DNA from: Pelargonium nanum
Lineage: Eukaryota > Streptophyta > Magnoliopsida > Geraniales > Geraniaceae
Assembly: GCA_036897485.1 (NCBI GenBank)
Contig: JAYMTF010001329.1
Span: 1-24,166, forward strand
DNA: 24,166 bases
Direction: 5' to 3'
Positions 9,792 to 20,200 of this stretch are shown in pieces (position 1 is the stretch's first letter; each line of letters opens with the position of its first letter). The notes beneath the pieces are model-generated. The model saw nothing but the letters and a program-made list of their open reading frames with translations. It had not been told where the DNA came from and searched no databases. The position numbers and the translations under genes were made by a program.

Positions 9792-10000
9792 CGCTGGTGG
9801 GAGGCGAGTCTCCTGGAGTCACGGTTCAGGATCAAGTCTCCAAAGATGTTGTCTAGAAAAAATTTTGTGGAGCCGTGTTTTGGGAGCAAGTCTGTGACGA
9901 CATGGCACCGTAATCATGAGATAGAGATGACGTGGCTCTCGGGCATCACGTGTTGTGTCGATCCCCATTTTTTATTCAAAGAAATAATAATGATCAAACA

Positions 10001-10814
10001 AAGAAGCCAACAACTTCTTAAAGAAGATACATTCATTGTAATGGCTATTTATAAGTAGAGAATGCATACTATAGTTAAACACCTTGAAATTTGTTAGTCA
10101 TCTTTGATGAAATCTCTACCTTTATTATTTGAGGAGTTAGTCGTCAAATCTCTTTCCTATTTTTTTAATCCTCTCTCATTTCAATTATGTGTTATTATGT
10201 TATTTATGTTTTAGCGTTCTCATTGTATGTCTATAAATATATATATATACACTCACACGACTTATTGGAATAGGTTTGTACCATATATGTTGTCATTGAA
10301 TATTTGAATGAAATGGTAGCTAGCTAGTTGGTTGGTTAGTCATTATTATTAGTGTTTGTGTGAATATAACTAATAAGTTGCCCGACTATATAGACAACTC
10401 CTTTCTTCATCACATTTATTTCTAATTTGTTTATTTCCCTTCTAATACTAACATCAACTAACCATTTTAAAGGGTGGTTCAGTTTTTGTCATTTCTGCCT
10501 CATATTCATTCATGTTTTAACTTTATTTTTATATAGTTTCAAAGATACGTACTCTCCTCCCTCGTAAAGTTAAGTGCAATTTTATTAGTGGTTAACTTTT
10601 ATTATATGTTCTTCCATATAATTTTATTCTTATTGATGTACCTTTTTGAACCGGTCAAAAGAAACTCATTAGTATGTTGTTGTCATCTTATCCACGTCTC
10701 AATGACTTTTTTAAGCATAGAATTTTTTATGTCTCAAATCACTCTTGCCTAATGCCGATATCCAATGTCAAATTTGTGATCTGTGCGAGTATTAGTAAGC
10801 ACACTAAAGAACGA
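10001..10814. other. AT-rich spacer between the two LTR relics
   Basis: It contains a TA microsatellite at about 10237-10250 and a short GTTG/GGTTAG run. The words gtactctcctccctcg at 10548-10563 resemble openings of Stowaway-like elements, but no partner inverted repeat was found. There is no gag or pol frame and no tRNA-Met primer site next to the right copy. This argues that the two LTRs are separate solo insertions rather than the ends of one element. Confidence 0.45.
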
Positions 10815-11788
10815 GGTATGCGAGGTATTTTTTGGGTCGCCGCCTCAAGCTTGAGAATTAGATATCTCGAACGGAATACACGAAACTCCTGCGACCGTTT
10901 TTAGAGAGAGAAAACTAGAGAGAAATAATTGAGAGAATAAAAGTCTACATCCTCTAACTAAGAGGGGGTATATATACAAACCTCAAATGTATGACATGTC
11001 CATGTGTCAGAGGTGGGGTGCAGCTTGGGCCAACTTTGGTAGCTTGGAGTACTAGTTGTTTGGCATGTTGAGCGTGGGCGTCGGGCGATGCCGACAATTC
11101 TCATACGTCCCTCATGTGCCGAGGGCGTATGAAGAAGACCCTAGGAGCCTCTACCGCGCGGGGTAGCGTCCTAGGGCTTCAAAACTCTTAAGATATCGTT
11201 GAGACGGTCCAGAGAAATGAAGAGCCTTCGGGTTGATTTGGAGGGCTACTCGGGGTAGCGAGTATGTCTAAGAAGGTTCTCGAACCTTCTCGAGGCTTTT
11301 AACACTTCATCGGAGAGGAGAAAACAGACTTACGTGGCAAATTGTTGTTGTGACAACGTTGGATATGGGGCATCAATTAGGCTTGACAACGTGTGGATTG
11401 ACCAATAGGTACCCAACACTGTCGCCACAGCCAAAGGGTTGTCGTGACAACGCTGGGTATCATGGCGGAATGGGGTGTGTTGGCGGGCATGTTTTGGCTT
11501 CCCAACCATCTTGATTAACCATCTTCTTTTGGCTTGTCATTCAGTGAACTTGATTTGTGGGCAAAAGGTCAGCGTACATTTTAGACTTGGGCGTCGCCAA
11601 CGATTTTGGGCTCGACCGACGGCCTAGGACATTTTCATGACCCCGAGGGTAAACTCATCATTGGTCAAGCGTCTTGGGCACGTGACTTCAGGAATAGCTT
11701 CGAAGTTGGGAAGCTTGATGATGTGGTGCTCGGACGCCACGTGTCACATTGTATATCGTCACATAAACGTATGATTTTTCGGATAACA
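10815..11788 (-). mobile_element. LTR-retrotransposon relic, probable solo LTR (right copy)
   Basis: Read on the minus strand the block starts TGTTATCCG at 11788, a plausible LTR beginning with TG. It continues through a GC-rich U3 to a TATA box (gtatatatac, 10968-10977), then a leader with CTCTCTAGTTTTCTCTCTC. That is the usual TATA plus CT-rich R/U5 layout of plant LTRs. It shares ordered phrases with 8915-10000, but divergence is high. The inner end near 10815 is not defined by a clear CA terminus or a target duplication. No coding part of a retroelement is attached. Confidence 0.65.
11271..11290 (-). promoter_or_regulatory. Perfect four-unit heat-shock element in LTR U3
   Basis: The sequence aGAAggTTCtcGAAccTTCt has four perfect alternating nGAAn/nTTCn pentamers (GAA 11272, TTC 11277, GAA 11282, TTC 11287), plus a partial fifth (GAG at 11292). 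This is the binding consensus of heat-shock factor trimers. It lies about 300 bp upstream of the LTR TATA box in the minus reading. The aligned site in the left copy is decayed (GAA 9342, TTT 9347, GCA 9352, TTC 9357) with identical 5-bp spacing. Confidence 0.65.
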
Positions 11789-12465
11789 TGAGTAACACAT
11801 TCAAGAGTAACTTATTAATGTAAAATACAAATGTGAGTTTTTTCTTGTAAAAATAATTATTCACCACTCAATCAATTAGTTGAGCTCAACACCTAACAAG
11901 TACGTAAAAAGTCATTTTTGTTTTCCCAAATAAAAAAAAAATCCAAATGCATGAAATCCATTTATTTTCTCTTGTTCTCTTTTCTTTTCGTGAGTAAAGC
12001 AATTGTTGTAGAAAGTCACAACCTATATATGGCATGACAGTTATAAATTTATTTATATTTGACTAGGATGCCAAAATAACCATTTTAGAAACTTTGGTAT
12101 TGCTTCTTGGAATGGGCAATGTTAATTGGAATGAGTTTTTTTATTTTATTTCAAAAGGAGCTACTAATGGAAAGGCAAGGCAGTGATGCTGTTGTACATT
12201 TTTGACATTTTTTGAGCATGTATTATAAAGTAATGTGAAGGAAGAAGAAACAACCTTTTTATTTTTAATTTTAATTTTATAGACAATTTTATTCCCACTA
12301 ATTTGGACTTTTTCAAATTTGAGTTTTGCACAATATAAAAAAGTTGAATGAACCGACAGGCCATTTGAAATATTGAATAGAATTGGTACACTGTTCGTTA
12401 CTGACTTGTGGCATTCATCCAATGGGTCCCTGCCCCTTTTCTCCCACCATCCACGTGCTATTTCA
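11789..12465. other. AT-rich intergenic stretch, no gene seen
   Basis: A/T-rich sequence with several homopolymer runs. The minus-strand frames at 12141-12422 have AT-driven composition (Lys, Ile, Phe-rich) and no recognisable domain, so they are not called as genes. Confidence 0.4.
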
Positions 12466-12785
12466 AGTTAAATTACAATTTTCATGTTTCGATTCGATTT
12501 AATTCATGAGTTTTTAAAATTTTAAATAGTTTCCTAATTTTTATGTTTCAACCTAATTTAGTCTCTAACTTTTTTTGACCCAAAATGGTCATGGACATTC
12601 AAAGATTCAGTACCAAATAAGGTCAATATTTGAAAGTTTAGAGACTATTTTGGGTTAAAAAAGTTCAAGTACCAAACTACGTCGAAACACGAAAATTCCA
12701 GGACTATTTTGGGTTTAAAAGAACTCATAGACTAAGTTGGGTCAAAATATGAAAGTTCATGAACCAAATTGTATCTTTTACCTTT
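12466..12785. mobile_element. Foldback MITE with internal 59-bp repeats
   Basis: The left end (tacaattttcatgtttcgat... to catgagtttttaaaa) is roughly the inverse of the right end (aaaagaactcatagac... to accaaattgta). Inside, about three units with a 59-bp period start at about 12584, 12643 and 12702; the last two both begin gactattttgggtt. Each unit has the phrase order 'gactattttgggt-aaaa-gttca-taccaaa-tcaaa'. Such 'accaaattgggtcaaaa' foldback elements are common in plant intergenic DNA. There is no coding capacity. Confidence 0.7.
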
Positions 12786-15700
12786 TAGATTTGATGTTGT
12801 AAATTTGTTTTTTCAAGTCTCATGTTTTGAAGCGTAAAATATTAGTTAAGCTAAATTTTTATAATATATTGAAATGCATGTATAAAAGATCTATATAAAA
12901 TCTAACCAATATTAGATTCCGTTGTTTAAGTAAAAAGTCTCGAGATAAAAGACTTTTCTGGATAATACATTCTTAAGTTGGGAACATCACAAATAGACTA
13001 TAAATAAACTAGACATGTTTTCCTTGTCAAATAATTTTTTTTATCATTGTGTCGTTAAATTCGATTGAGCTATTCGTCAACAAAGTTGTATTGTATATTA
13101 TTATGTTAACCTCACAATTTAACCATTTTAAGTTCAATTTTTTACACAAATGAGGTAAAACTTTAATTTGCAAATGTAAAACTATATGTAAGATGAGCAT
13201 GTGCAGTGCTAGAGCCGTCAATTTGAACTTGATCGAACTCACAGACACCTGAATTCTAATCCCGTAATCCGATTCGACAAACATTCAGGTCGAGTTAAGA
13301 GATCGCGCACAAATTCTCATATTAAATGATTAGAAAAAGAAATTTAATTTGATTTGATCCAATCCGAACTCGAAAAGACAATTCGGCATGACTATGGGTG
13401 AATAAGTGGCTACTTGAGTTACATACTCTATCAAACTACTATTGCACATACCGTTTTGTTTCATTACCTATGAATTGGAATTGGAATTCCAAATAAATAT
13501 GGTCCCCTACCTTTGGGTAACAAACATTTAATTTTCTAACTATAAGATTAGAATTAAATTTAGGACCTCGATTTGGGGCAGCAGCTGCAATCCAATCATT
13601 TATGTGACTTTCTTTTCTATATTAAATCAGCAACTTTTCTTTTCTTTTGACACTTAACAATAAAAGAAATTTTCGTCAAAAAAAAAAAACAATAAAAGAA
13701 ATTCATACATGGATCCTCTTGCACTCAACAACACCATACATAATATACATGGTATCATCCATTCATGAAATAGAGAGATTAATTTTATAACCCTTATTTG
13801 TCATTTGATCCACCGGAAACTAAAAAGAAATAATTACATATAACACTCCTTGTTATTGTACTCAAATATTTAACTGTTTCAAACACTTTATTTTTCTCGA
13901 GTCATTGTAACGAGAGATTGTGTTGCGCTTGCTACCTTAACATTATCTTATGAGAAAGTTCGTGAGGTGTTGGAGAAGTTCTGAAGGGTCCATGAGGCAA
14001 TTGAGCATCTATGAAGGGTGTGAGACACCTTTAGGGGTAGCTGCAACTTAGGAAAGAGTCATGTGCGGGTAAGGCGCTTGTGCGTCATGTTTGGAGGCAT
14101 TTCGAGGGGGGCTAGGGGCATCGTCGCCTGTGATATCTTTGTCACTCAAATTTTTCTTTATCCAAAAATTAGTTTCCGAATTAATAACTTTTTTTTTTCC
14201 GAATTAATAACTTAGAAAGATGTTTTATGATATCTTGAGGACTCAAAACTAACCCGAGCTTTCAAATTCCCACTAATCAGAATTTAAATTTTGAAATAGG
14301 AAAGTGTGGTCAAAGGACATGATGTGTGTGAGAACTTGGTTTTAATTAAGCAAGGTGTGGATCTGATTAAAGTCCATAACTTTATAATGATGGATGGTTC
14401 TTTGATTGTGAAAATAACCTTGAAATATACATAATAATAGTGTGTATATAAAGAAATTGGCTTGCTAGATTATCATGGGACATCACAGTCCCATCACAAT
14501 CACATCTATGACTATACTATACTATATATAAAAATGAAGATCATACCATACCAATAATAATACAATACTACTAACTAGGAGTGTACCATACACAAGTGAA
14601 GTGGGCTTGTTGTGTTGTTAGGGTTTCAGGCTCTGCATAATTTAATGCTCCAATGGACTATCCATATGTGTTTGTCTGCAAAACATGTGTCTCAATATTG
14701 TACTGGTAATTTGGGTCAAGAAATTATCAACATCACATAGTTTTATACAATTTTAATGTAATCATGGTTGTGTTGTGTTTGTGTTAAAACCGATTAATCT
14801 GTTTAATTTATCTTGACGTCCAACTCGATTCATAACTTACAATTATACATGACAATACCTAATTTAACTTGTGGGAATCTAAACAACAGCATTAGCAACT
14901 TCTAGTTGTGTTGATCCACTAAATCAATATATGTATGGATTCTAATTGTAGAGAACTCAACATCAACTTCAAGTCTTTAATGGACATAAGTGGAATTGTT
15001 TTAGCAAAAAGTTATAAGCCAAAAAAAGTTATTTCTTGATCAACAAGACTTTCAAACTGTAGGTGGGATGCAGATTTTTTGGGAATAAGAAACAGAAACT
15101 TGGAAATTTCCAAGACTTTTCCTTTTCCTTTTTTTTATAAGCAACTCAAATTTATTAAAGAGAGAAATACAAGTTTACTCTTTGTTCAACTACTACTAAG
15201 CTTTACAAGTTAACTCTTCCATAGTTTTCAAAGAAATATTAGTATTGGATCAAGATGCAGACTATCACATACCTAAATGATTTTCATGTCAAAAATATCA
15301 TATATATTAACTGTTTGATTCTGAGATTTCAGATTCTAGCCTCTCAACTCGTGTTAGTATCGAAAAAATTGCTCGACCCCACTGGCCCACTTTTGGTTGC
15401 GAGTTGAATATAAGAAATTTGTAACCACACTTTGGTTGATAAACAAACGTCCACATCCCATATTCAAAATGTGTTTGAATTAATTTGGTTGATTCCTTTC
15501 TGATTCAGGAAACAATGTATAGCTGCATCAATCCACATCAGATACACCATTCAAAACAGAGATCAGTAGCTTTTAGGGTTTTAGGAAAGAAGTAAATGAG
15601 TTGTAATATTTGTTTACATTAATGTATGTATATATATAGTACTTGTACACTGCATGTACAGAAAAACAATGGTTTCAATCTGTTGGCTCATTCCTCAAAG

Positions 15701-15845
15701 CTGCATGCATACACAAACCAATGACAAGATGATGCAATGAATGCAAACAAACTTAGGAATTGAGTTGATGGCATTAGTCATGTATGTATGTGTCATGCCT
15801 TATCCATCATGATCAAAAATTCATTTAAACAAGACGTCTTGAAAA
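12786..15845. other. 3-kb AT-rich intergenic stretch with repeat debris
   Basis: No gene is supported. Visible items: 13205-13400 has 'gccgtcaatttgaac ... ccgtaatccgattcgacaa' phrases, and 14785-14885 has 'aaccgattaatctgtttaa' phrases. Both resemble dispersed plant repeats of that style. Caataaaagaaatt occurs at 13659 and 13690, and ccgaattaataactt occurs twice near 14176-14212. A TATATAAA word near 14525 has no recognisable transcript behind it. The patch 13905-14150 is listed separately. Confidence 0.4.
13905..14150. repeat. GC-richer patch, probable transposon fragment
   Basis: Base composition changes sharply from the AT-rich flanks to a G-rich plus strand (gtgaggtgttggagaag, gaggggggctaggggcatcg). 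Stops occur in all frames I followed, and no domain is recognisable. The style resembles the LTR-like blocks at 9-12 kb, but I found no shared phrases long enough to assign it to that family. Confidence 0.35.
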
Positions 15846-16063
15846 GTTCGCGTGTTGCATCTCCCACTTTTATTAGCACTCAATGGAGCAAGCGGTTTAA
15901 GGTTTTTGATCCTCTCGATATCTCATATTCGAACATATCTTCAAGGTGTTAGGTATTCTAAGTAACTTCCTGTAAAATCCTCGTATTGTTTCTCACTTTT
16001 CCAACACCTACTGAAATAAACAGTTTAAAGCGTTTGATTTTTCGAAATCTCATATTCGAACAT
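15846..16063. repeat. Diverged direct repeat, 127-bp period
   Basis: Phrases in order (tcgcgtgttgcatctcccact, gcggtttaaggtttttgat, tctcatattcgaacat) recur as (tcgtattgtttctcact, cagtttaaagcgtttgat, tctcatattcgaacat). The exact 15-mer ctcatattcgaacat lies at 15922 and 16049. Similarity is about two thirds by eye, so the duplication is old. No coding content. Confidence 0.65.
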
Positions 16064-16318
16064 CCCTTTGCAGAATCGGTATTTTTGTGAAAGACAATAC
16101 TCACTTTAAAGTATCTAAAGTAGAGTGTTGTATATGTTATCAGTGCAATTATGAATTATGCATGACTTTAATGGCTAAACATTGTGGTAATGTTGTTAAA
16201 TGTCAACAACCACAGCAACAAAAGTTGACTTGAAAGAAGAAATCATGAAAAAGAGGGTAACCCTAATTCAACCTTACATTTTGCTTTTTCAGCTCAATAA
16301 TAATATCTTCATGGGCAA

Positions 16319-16350
16319 CATGTGCATGTGGCATTTGCATGTGCATGTGG
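16319..16350. repeat. Paired catgtgcatgtgg motif (RY/E-box-like)
   Basis: The 13-mer catgtgcatgtgg occurs at 16319 and 16338. Together they give three TGCATG cores (RY type, bound by plant B3 factors) and several CATGTG E-box words in 32 bp. The nearest gene starts about 5 kb away, so a regulatory role is only a possibility. Confidence 0.4.
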
Positions 16351-16781
16351 GGACATAATAAGGTATAGCTACAATGGAATGGAGGCAGACCATTAATGAA
16401 AATGTAGGGCATACATGCAATTATTGTAAGGAAGGAGGGATCAGAAAGGCAGAGGTAATAATTAATAACAATAATGATATGAGATAAAAATGAGTCTCAG
16501 ATATAGATACAACACATGACATGATTCCTTTCTCCATCCATATTATTAATTTGTCTTTTTTATCTTATAACAAATTAAATTAGTTTTTAACGATATGTTG
16601 AGTTTCTTGTAATAGTTAGTATATGTTCGGATAAAAACAACATATAAGAAAGTATCAATTTTGAAAGAACTAAAATTGACGTAGGAGTATTTAAGAAACA
16701 ACTTAATACTAATATCATTAACTTTGCGCATATGATTTCATAAGATGTTCAATAGTTCGGATGTTGTCCAAGTATAACTAG

Positions 16782-17010
16782 GTTTGTGACAATGGTTTTC
16801 TATTCGGCCTAAATGCGCGAGGTTGCGCCTAATTTACCGTCCAAAGGTGCATCATTGTGGGAGGTTTGTCTCAATGGTCTCCTTTTCAGCCTAACGCGCA
16901 AGCATCTTGCCCGAGGTGCTTGTCGCGGGGGAGTTTTGAGATATTCGGGCCGGGGAAGTCTTGAAATATCCGGAGATCCATTGATGAGGAGCTCTTTGCC
17001 ACTGTTTTTT
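16782..17010. repeat. GC-rich dispersed-repeat patch with 82-bp tandem structure
   Basis: Gtttgtgacaatgg at 16782 and gtttgtctcaatgg at 16864 each lead into tttc(t/a)-ttc(g/a)gcctaa and cgcg words, an imperfect tandem duplication of period 82. Further right, gttttgagatattcggg and gtcttgaaatatccgg form a second small repeat. The patch contrasts with AT-rich flanks and overlaps open frames on both strands without a recognisable domain. It lies just downstream of the HNH gene's stop codon. Confidence 0.5.
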
Positions 17011-17202
17011 TCAATATCCAACACATAAGACTATTGACATTGACCAAGAAAATCAGAGAGTATGCACATACATCACTTGACCTATCTTTTACATGAAATT
17101 TACACAATTCAACAGGCAATTAAGAGAAACAAAGTCAATCATTTACAATGTGGATTTGGATGAATGTCATGGCATAATTGGAGTGGAGAAGGTTAGGTTA
17201 GG

Positions 17203-20200
17203 TTATGGTAAATATTGCCTCCATTCTTGAGGAGTCCCATTTCTCTTCTTCAACTTCCCCAAGGCCTCTTTTGCTAAAGGTATGGTCAATCTATCAAAGT
17301 TGTCCTTCCCTACCTGTAGATATGCAACAGCTTGGCAAATGTTATTGTTACCCGAACTGGAAGCGTCCCTTTGCGACCAGAAGATTTGCAAGTAACGAAA
17401 CCATGCATAAATTAACCAAAGTCCTTAATTCACAGAGATGGTTGCAGGGTACAGAAATAATACCTTGGGGGGCTTAATCAGCTTCATATTTGCTTCCTCT
17501 AAAGTCTTACTACCTTTCTTCAAGTTACATCTGATACAAGCTGTTACCTGTCGTATAAAAACGAACAGTATCACAAAGTGATGCTTTAATACAAGAGTGA
17601 AGCAATATGTTCTAGTTCAGTTGTAACTATAATTTGTCTTACCAGATTTTTCCAATTCCACAATCCACCTCGTGATATCGGCACAACATGGTCAATGGTT
17701 AAGTCCTCAAGTGAAGAACAGTACCTGTTAAAAAGAAAAGTTATGTTAGTACACAAATTCTAAATTTAATGCAACACAATATTAAAAGGTGACAACATTA
17801 ATATGATGTTCTGCTACTAATGATTTTACTTGCGCGTAAAGGAGGATGACGGAACAAATCCAGGGAGAAGATAGTAAAGAAAACTAGAAAGACTTCCTAT
17901 GGATGATGTATGTCACAATACCACTAATTGTTCATGTTGAAGTATCACACATTAGAAGTTTGTGGAGTTTGAGACCATTTAATGTACGAGCTGGCCCTTC
18001 ACTTAATAGCTTAAGTTTTTAGGTTGGAGTTAAAGTTTAACAGTTCATGTGTAAAACAGAGATCACAAGTTGTTAATGTCTCCAAGCCACAAACTCCCTG
18101 TTATAATAGATTGGATCACTGTCAGCTAAAATGAGGGGGCACCAGGACATCAAAAAATGTCAATGAATAAAACAGAGATGTTATTTGAGAGCAAATAATG
18201 GTGTCAGCATACTTCCATGCTGCCGAAATGCTTTGATGTCCCTTTTCCTCTACATTATTGGAATCAATCACCTAAACTATGCTGACATAAACAAGAGAGG
18301 AAACATCTCAACTAGCATTATACTGAATACTGACTTAAGGGGCCTAAGAAATTTTAAACCAAAATATCCATGAGGTTGGATATAGAAGTCAGGATAACAT
18401 GACGTTAAGCATGAATAACACTTCATAAGAAAGCCTTCCTAGAAGCATGAGATGGGTAGGTTAAGTATTGAAGGAGCAACCATCAAAATAAGATCATAGT
18501 TTAGTCCACACACACACAAATATATATATATATATCACATATTATTCTCCATGATAAGTTGAGATGGCTATCTCAGGCCCATGAATTCATTCTTAAGACT
18601 TTCAGCAAAGTCAATTGGACAAATTTAATTTGAATGAAAGGTATCGTTTGCAGATTATCTTACTGGCAAGTATAATGGTCACGTTGTAGTATATCCTTGC
18701 GACTAACAACTTTTCTAACTCTTGTTCTCTTTACAACTCGCACTAGCTGTTGAACCTGAAAGTAGAAAAGGATACGAGTAATTCAACTGGTGTGAAGGAC
18801 AAAATAAGGAATCATAAGCATTGTACCCAGGAAAAGAAGGCAAATGCTTTTCACATATTCATGATATAAGCAAACACAATGCTAGAGCCCAAGAAAGGAG
18901 GTGGAAAAAAAATCGGTACTGAAAGCTCCTCAATTGCTTACCCTTAATACAGCTGGTATATAAAAGGATCCACTTGGAGAATTTACAGTCTGTTCATAAT
19001 ATTCTAAAACATCAGCCTGTGGAAAAAGAAGATAGAGAATCACCATTATGCACTTTCTCATTTGAATTTACCAGAGAGTAGAGAAAGAAATAAGGATCCT
19101 ACAACAAACATGTAACGGAGTTTGTTGGAATATGTCAAATTTCCATGATATATCAAGGGATTTGATTGCATCAAATTATGGGATTTGGGGCGTGGATAGG
19201 CCTTATGGCCGAACTACGTTATTTTCTTGTGTTCACTCTCTTCACTCCATCTATCTCTCCCCCTCATATCATCATTCCTATAAATATTCAACAGAGTTCC
19301 ATCATGTAAGTGGAATTTCAGAATTTAAATTGAACAACTAGAAGTCAAAACCAGCAACTGGTATGAATATGAAAGTCACATTAGACCAACCTTCTCCATG
19401 AACTCCAAACATATGGCACGCTTCCAGCAGACAATATTGACTGGCCTGGTCCAGGACAAAAATAACCAAGCCATGAGCAAATGACTATGGATGTTTTCCT
19501 ATAAGGTAGAAACTAGAAATAAAAGAGAAAAAGAAGAATTAACTCAAGCACTCCCAAGAATTAATGGCTCTGACTATCCAAACATATGAACACCAGGAAT
19601 TTGAACTTTAATATACAAATTAACTTCTTTTCTTCTATACTTTTCTTTTTCTTTTTCTTTTTCTTTTTCTTTTTCCAGAATGATAAGGGTTAATGAATAT
19701 AACATAGACTAAAGCAAAATATAAAGAGAATGCCCATTGCCCAGCCATACTACACAAATAACATCACATGGTAAAATCCACCCAAGTCTCTCCAGGGAGC
19801 ACTAGCATGCATAACCGCATAACAGCATAAGATTTGTTTCAATGACTTCAACTTCTTCATCATCAATCACATTACAATTGAGTGAATAAGACACAACTAA
19901 CCAATCTGCCTAGGCATCCTCTTTTCACATACTAGATTGATTTAACAACACAAAGATGTAGCAAAACAAAATGGCTCGTAGATCAATCGATGTCCAGAGT
20001 ACCGAAACTGTGAAGTAGCTTTGTCTGATAGTTTAGCAATGTTTGGCTCCTCTCATTAGCAAATTGAGTTATAGCATAACATTACCATTTCAACCGGTCT
20101 CCTGGCATGCCTATAAGAAACAGCATTGATATTTTGAAATTTCTCAAAAAGCACCCTAGGTGATTTTCTAAGGTATGCAATGCACTTTCATAACATACCA

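Larger units (their letters stand above)
8915..10000 (-). mobile_element. LTR-retrotransposon relic, probable solo LTR (left copy)
   Basis: This GC-richer block shares an ordered set of phrases with the block at 10815-11788. They include GACATGTG near the TATA region, CATAC-TC-TGT-CGAGG(C)GTA, AGCCTCTA, CGGGGTAGC-TCCTAGG, GTCCAG-GA-ATGA, CTTGGGC repeats and GATGACGTGG-CTCGG-CACGTGT. Read on the minus strand it has an LTR layout: a U3 with minisatellite and short direct repeats, then TATAAA, then an AGAGAAAG-type leader. The right limit at 10000 is chosen because gatcaaaca can align with ggataaca of the other copy; the left limit is approximate. No gag, pol or tRNA primer site was found beside it. 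It may be a solo LTR or a non-autonomous element. Confidence 0.6.

Noticed and set aside
12141-12422. Two overlapping minus-strand open frames
   Set aside because: Lys/Ile/Phe-rich translation typical of AT-rich noncoding DNA; no domain or splice support.
14475-14494. 7-bp stem hairpin atgggac/gtcccat
   Set aside because: Too short to distinguish from chance in a window this size.
14520-14700. Strong TATATAAA word that could start an unannotated transcript
   Set aside because: No coding exon, hairpin precursor or known small-RNA sequence follows; a TATA word is expected by chance in AT-rich DNA.
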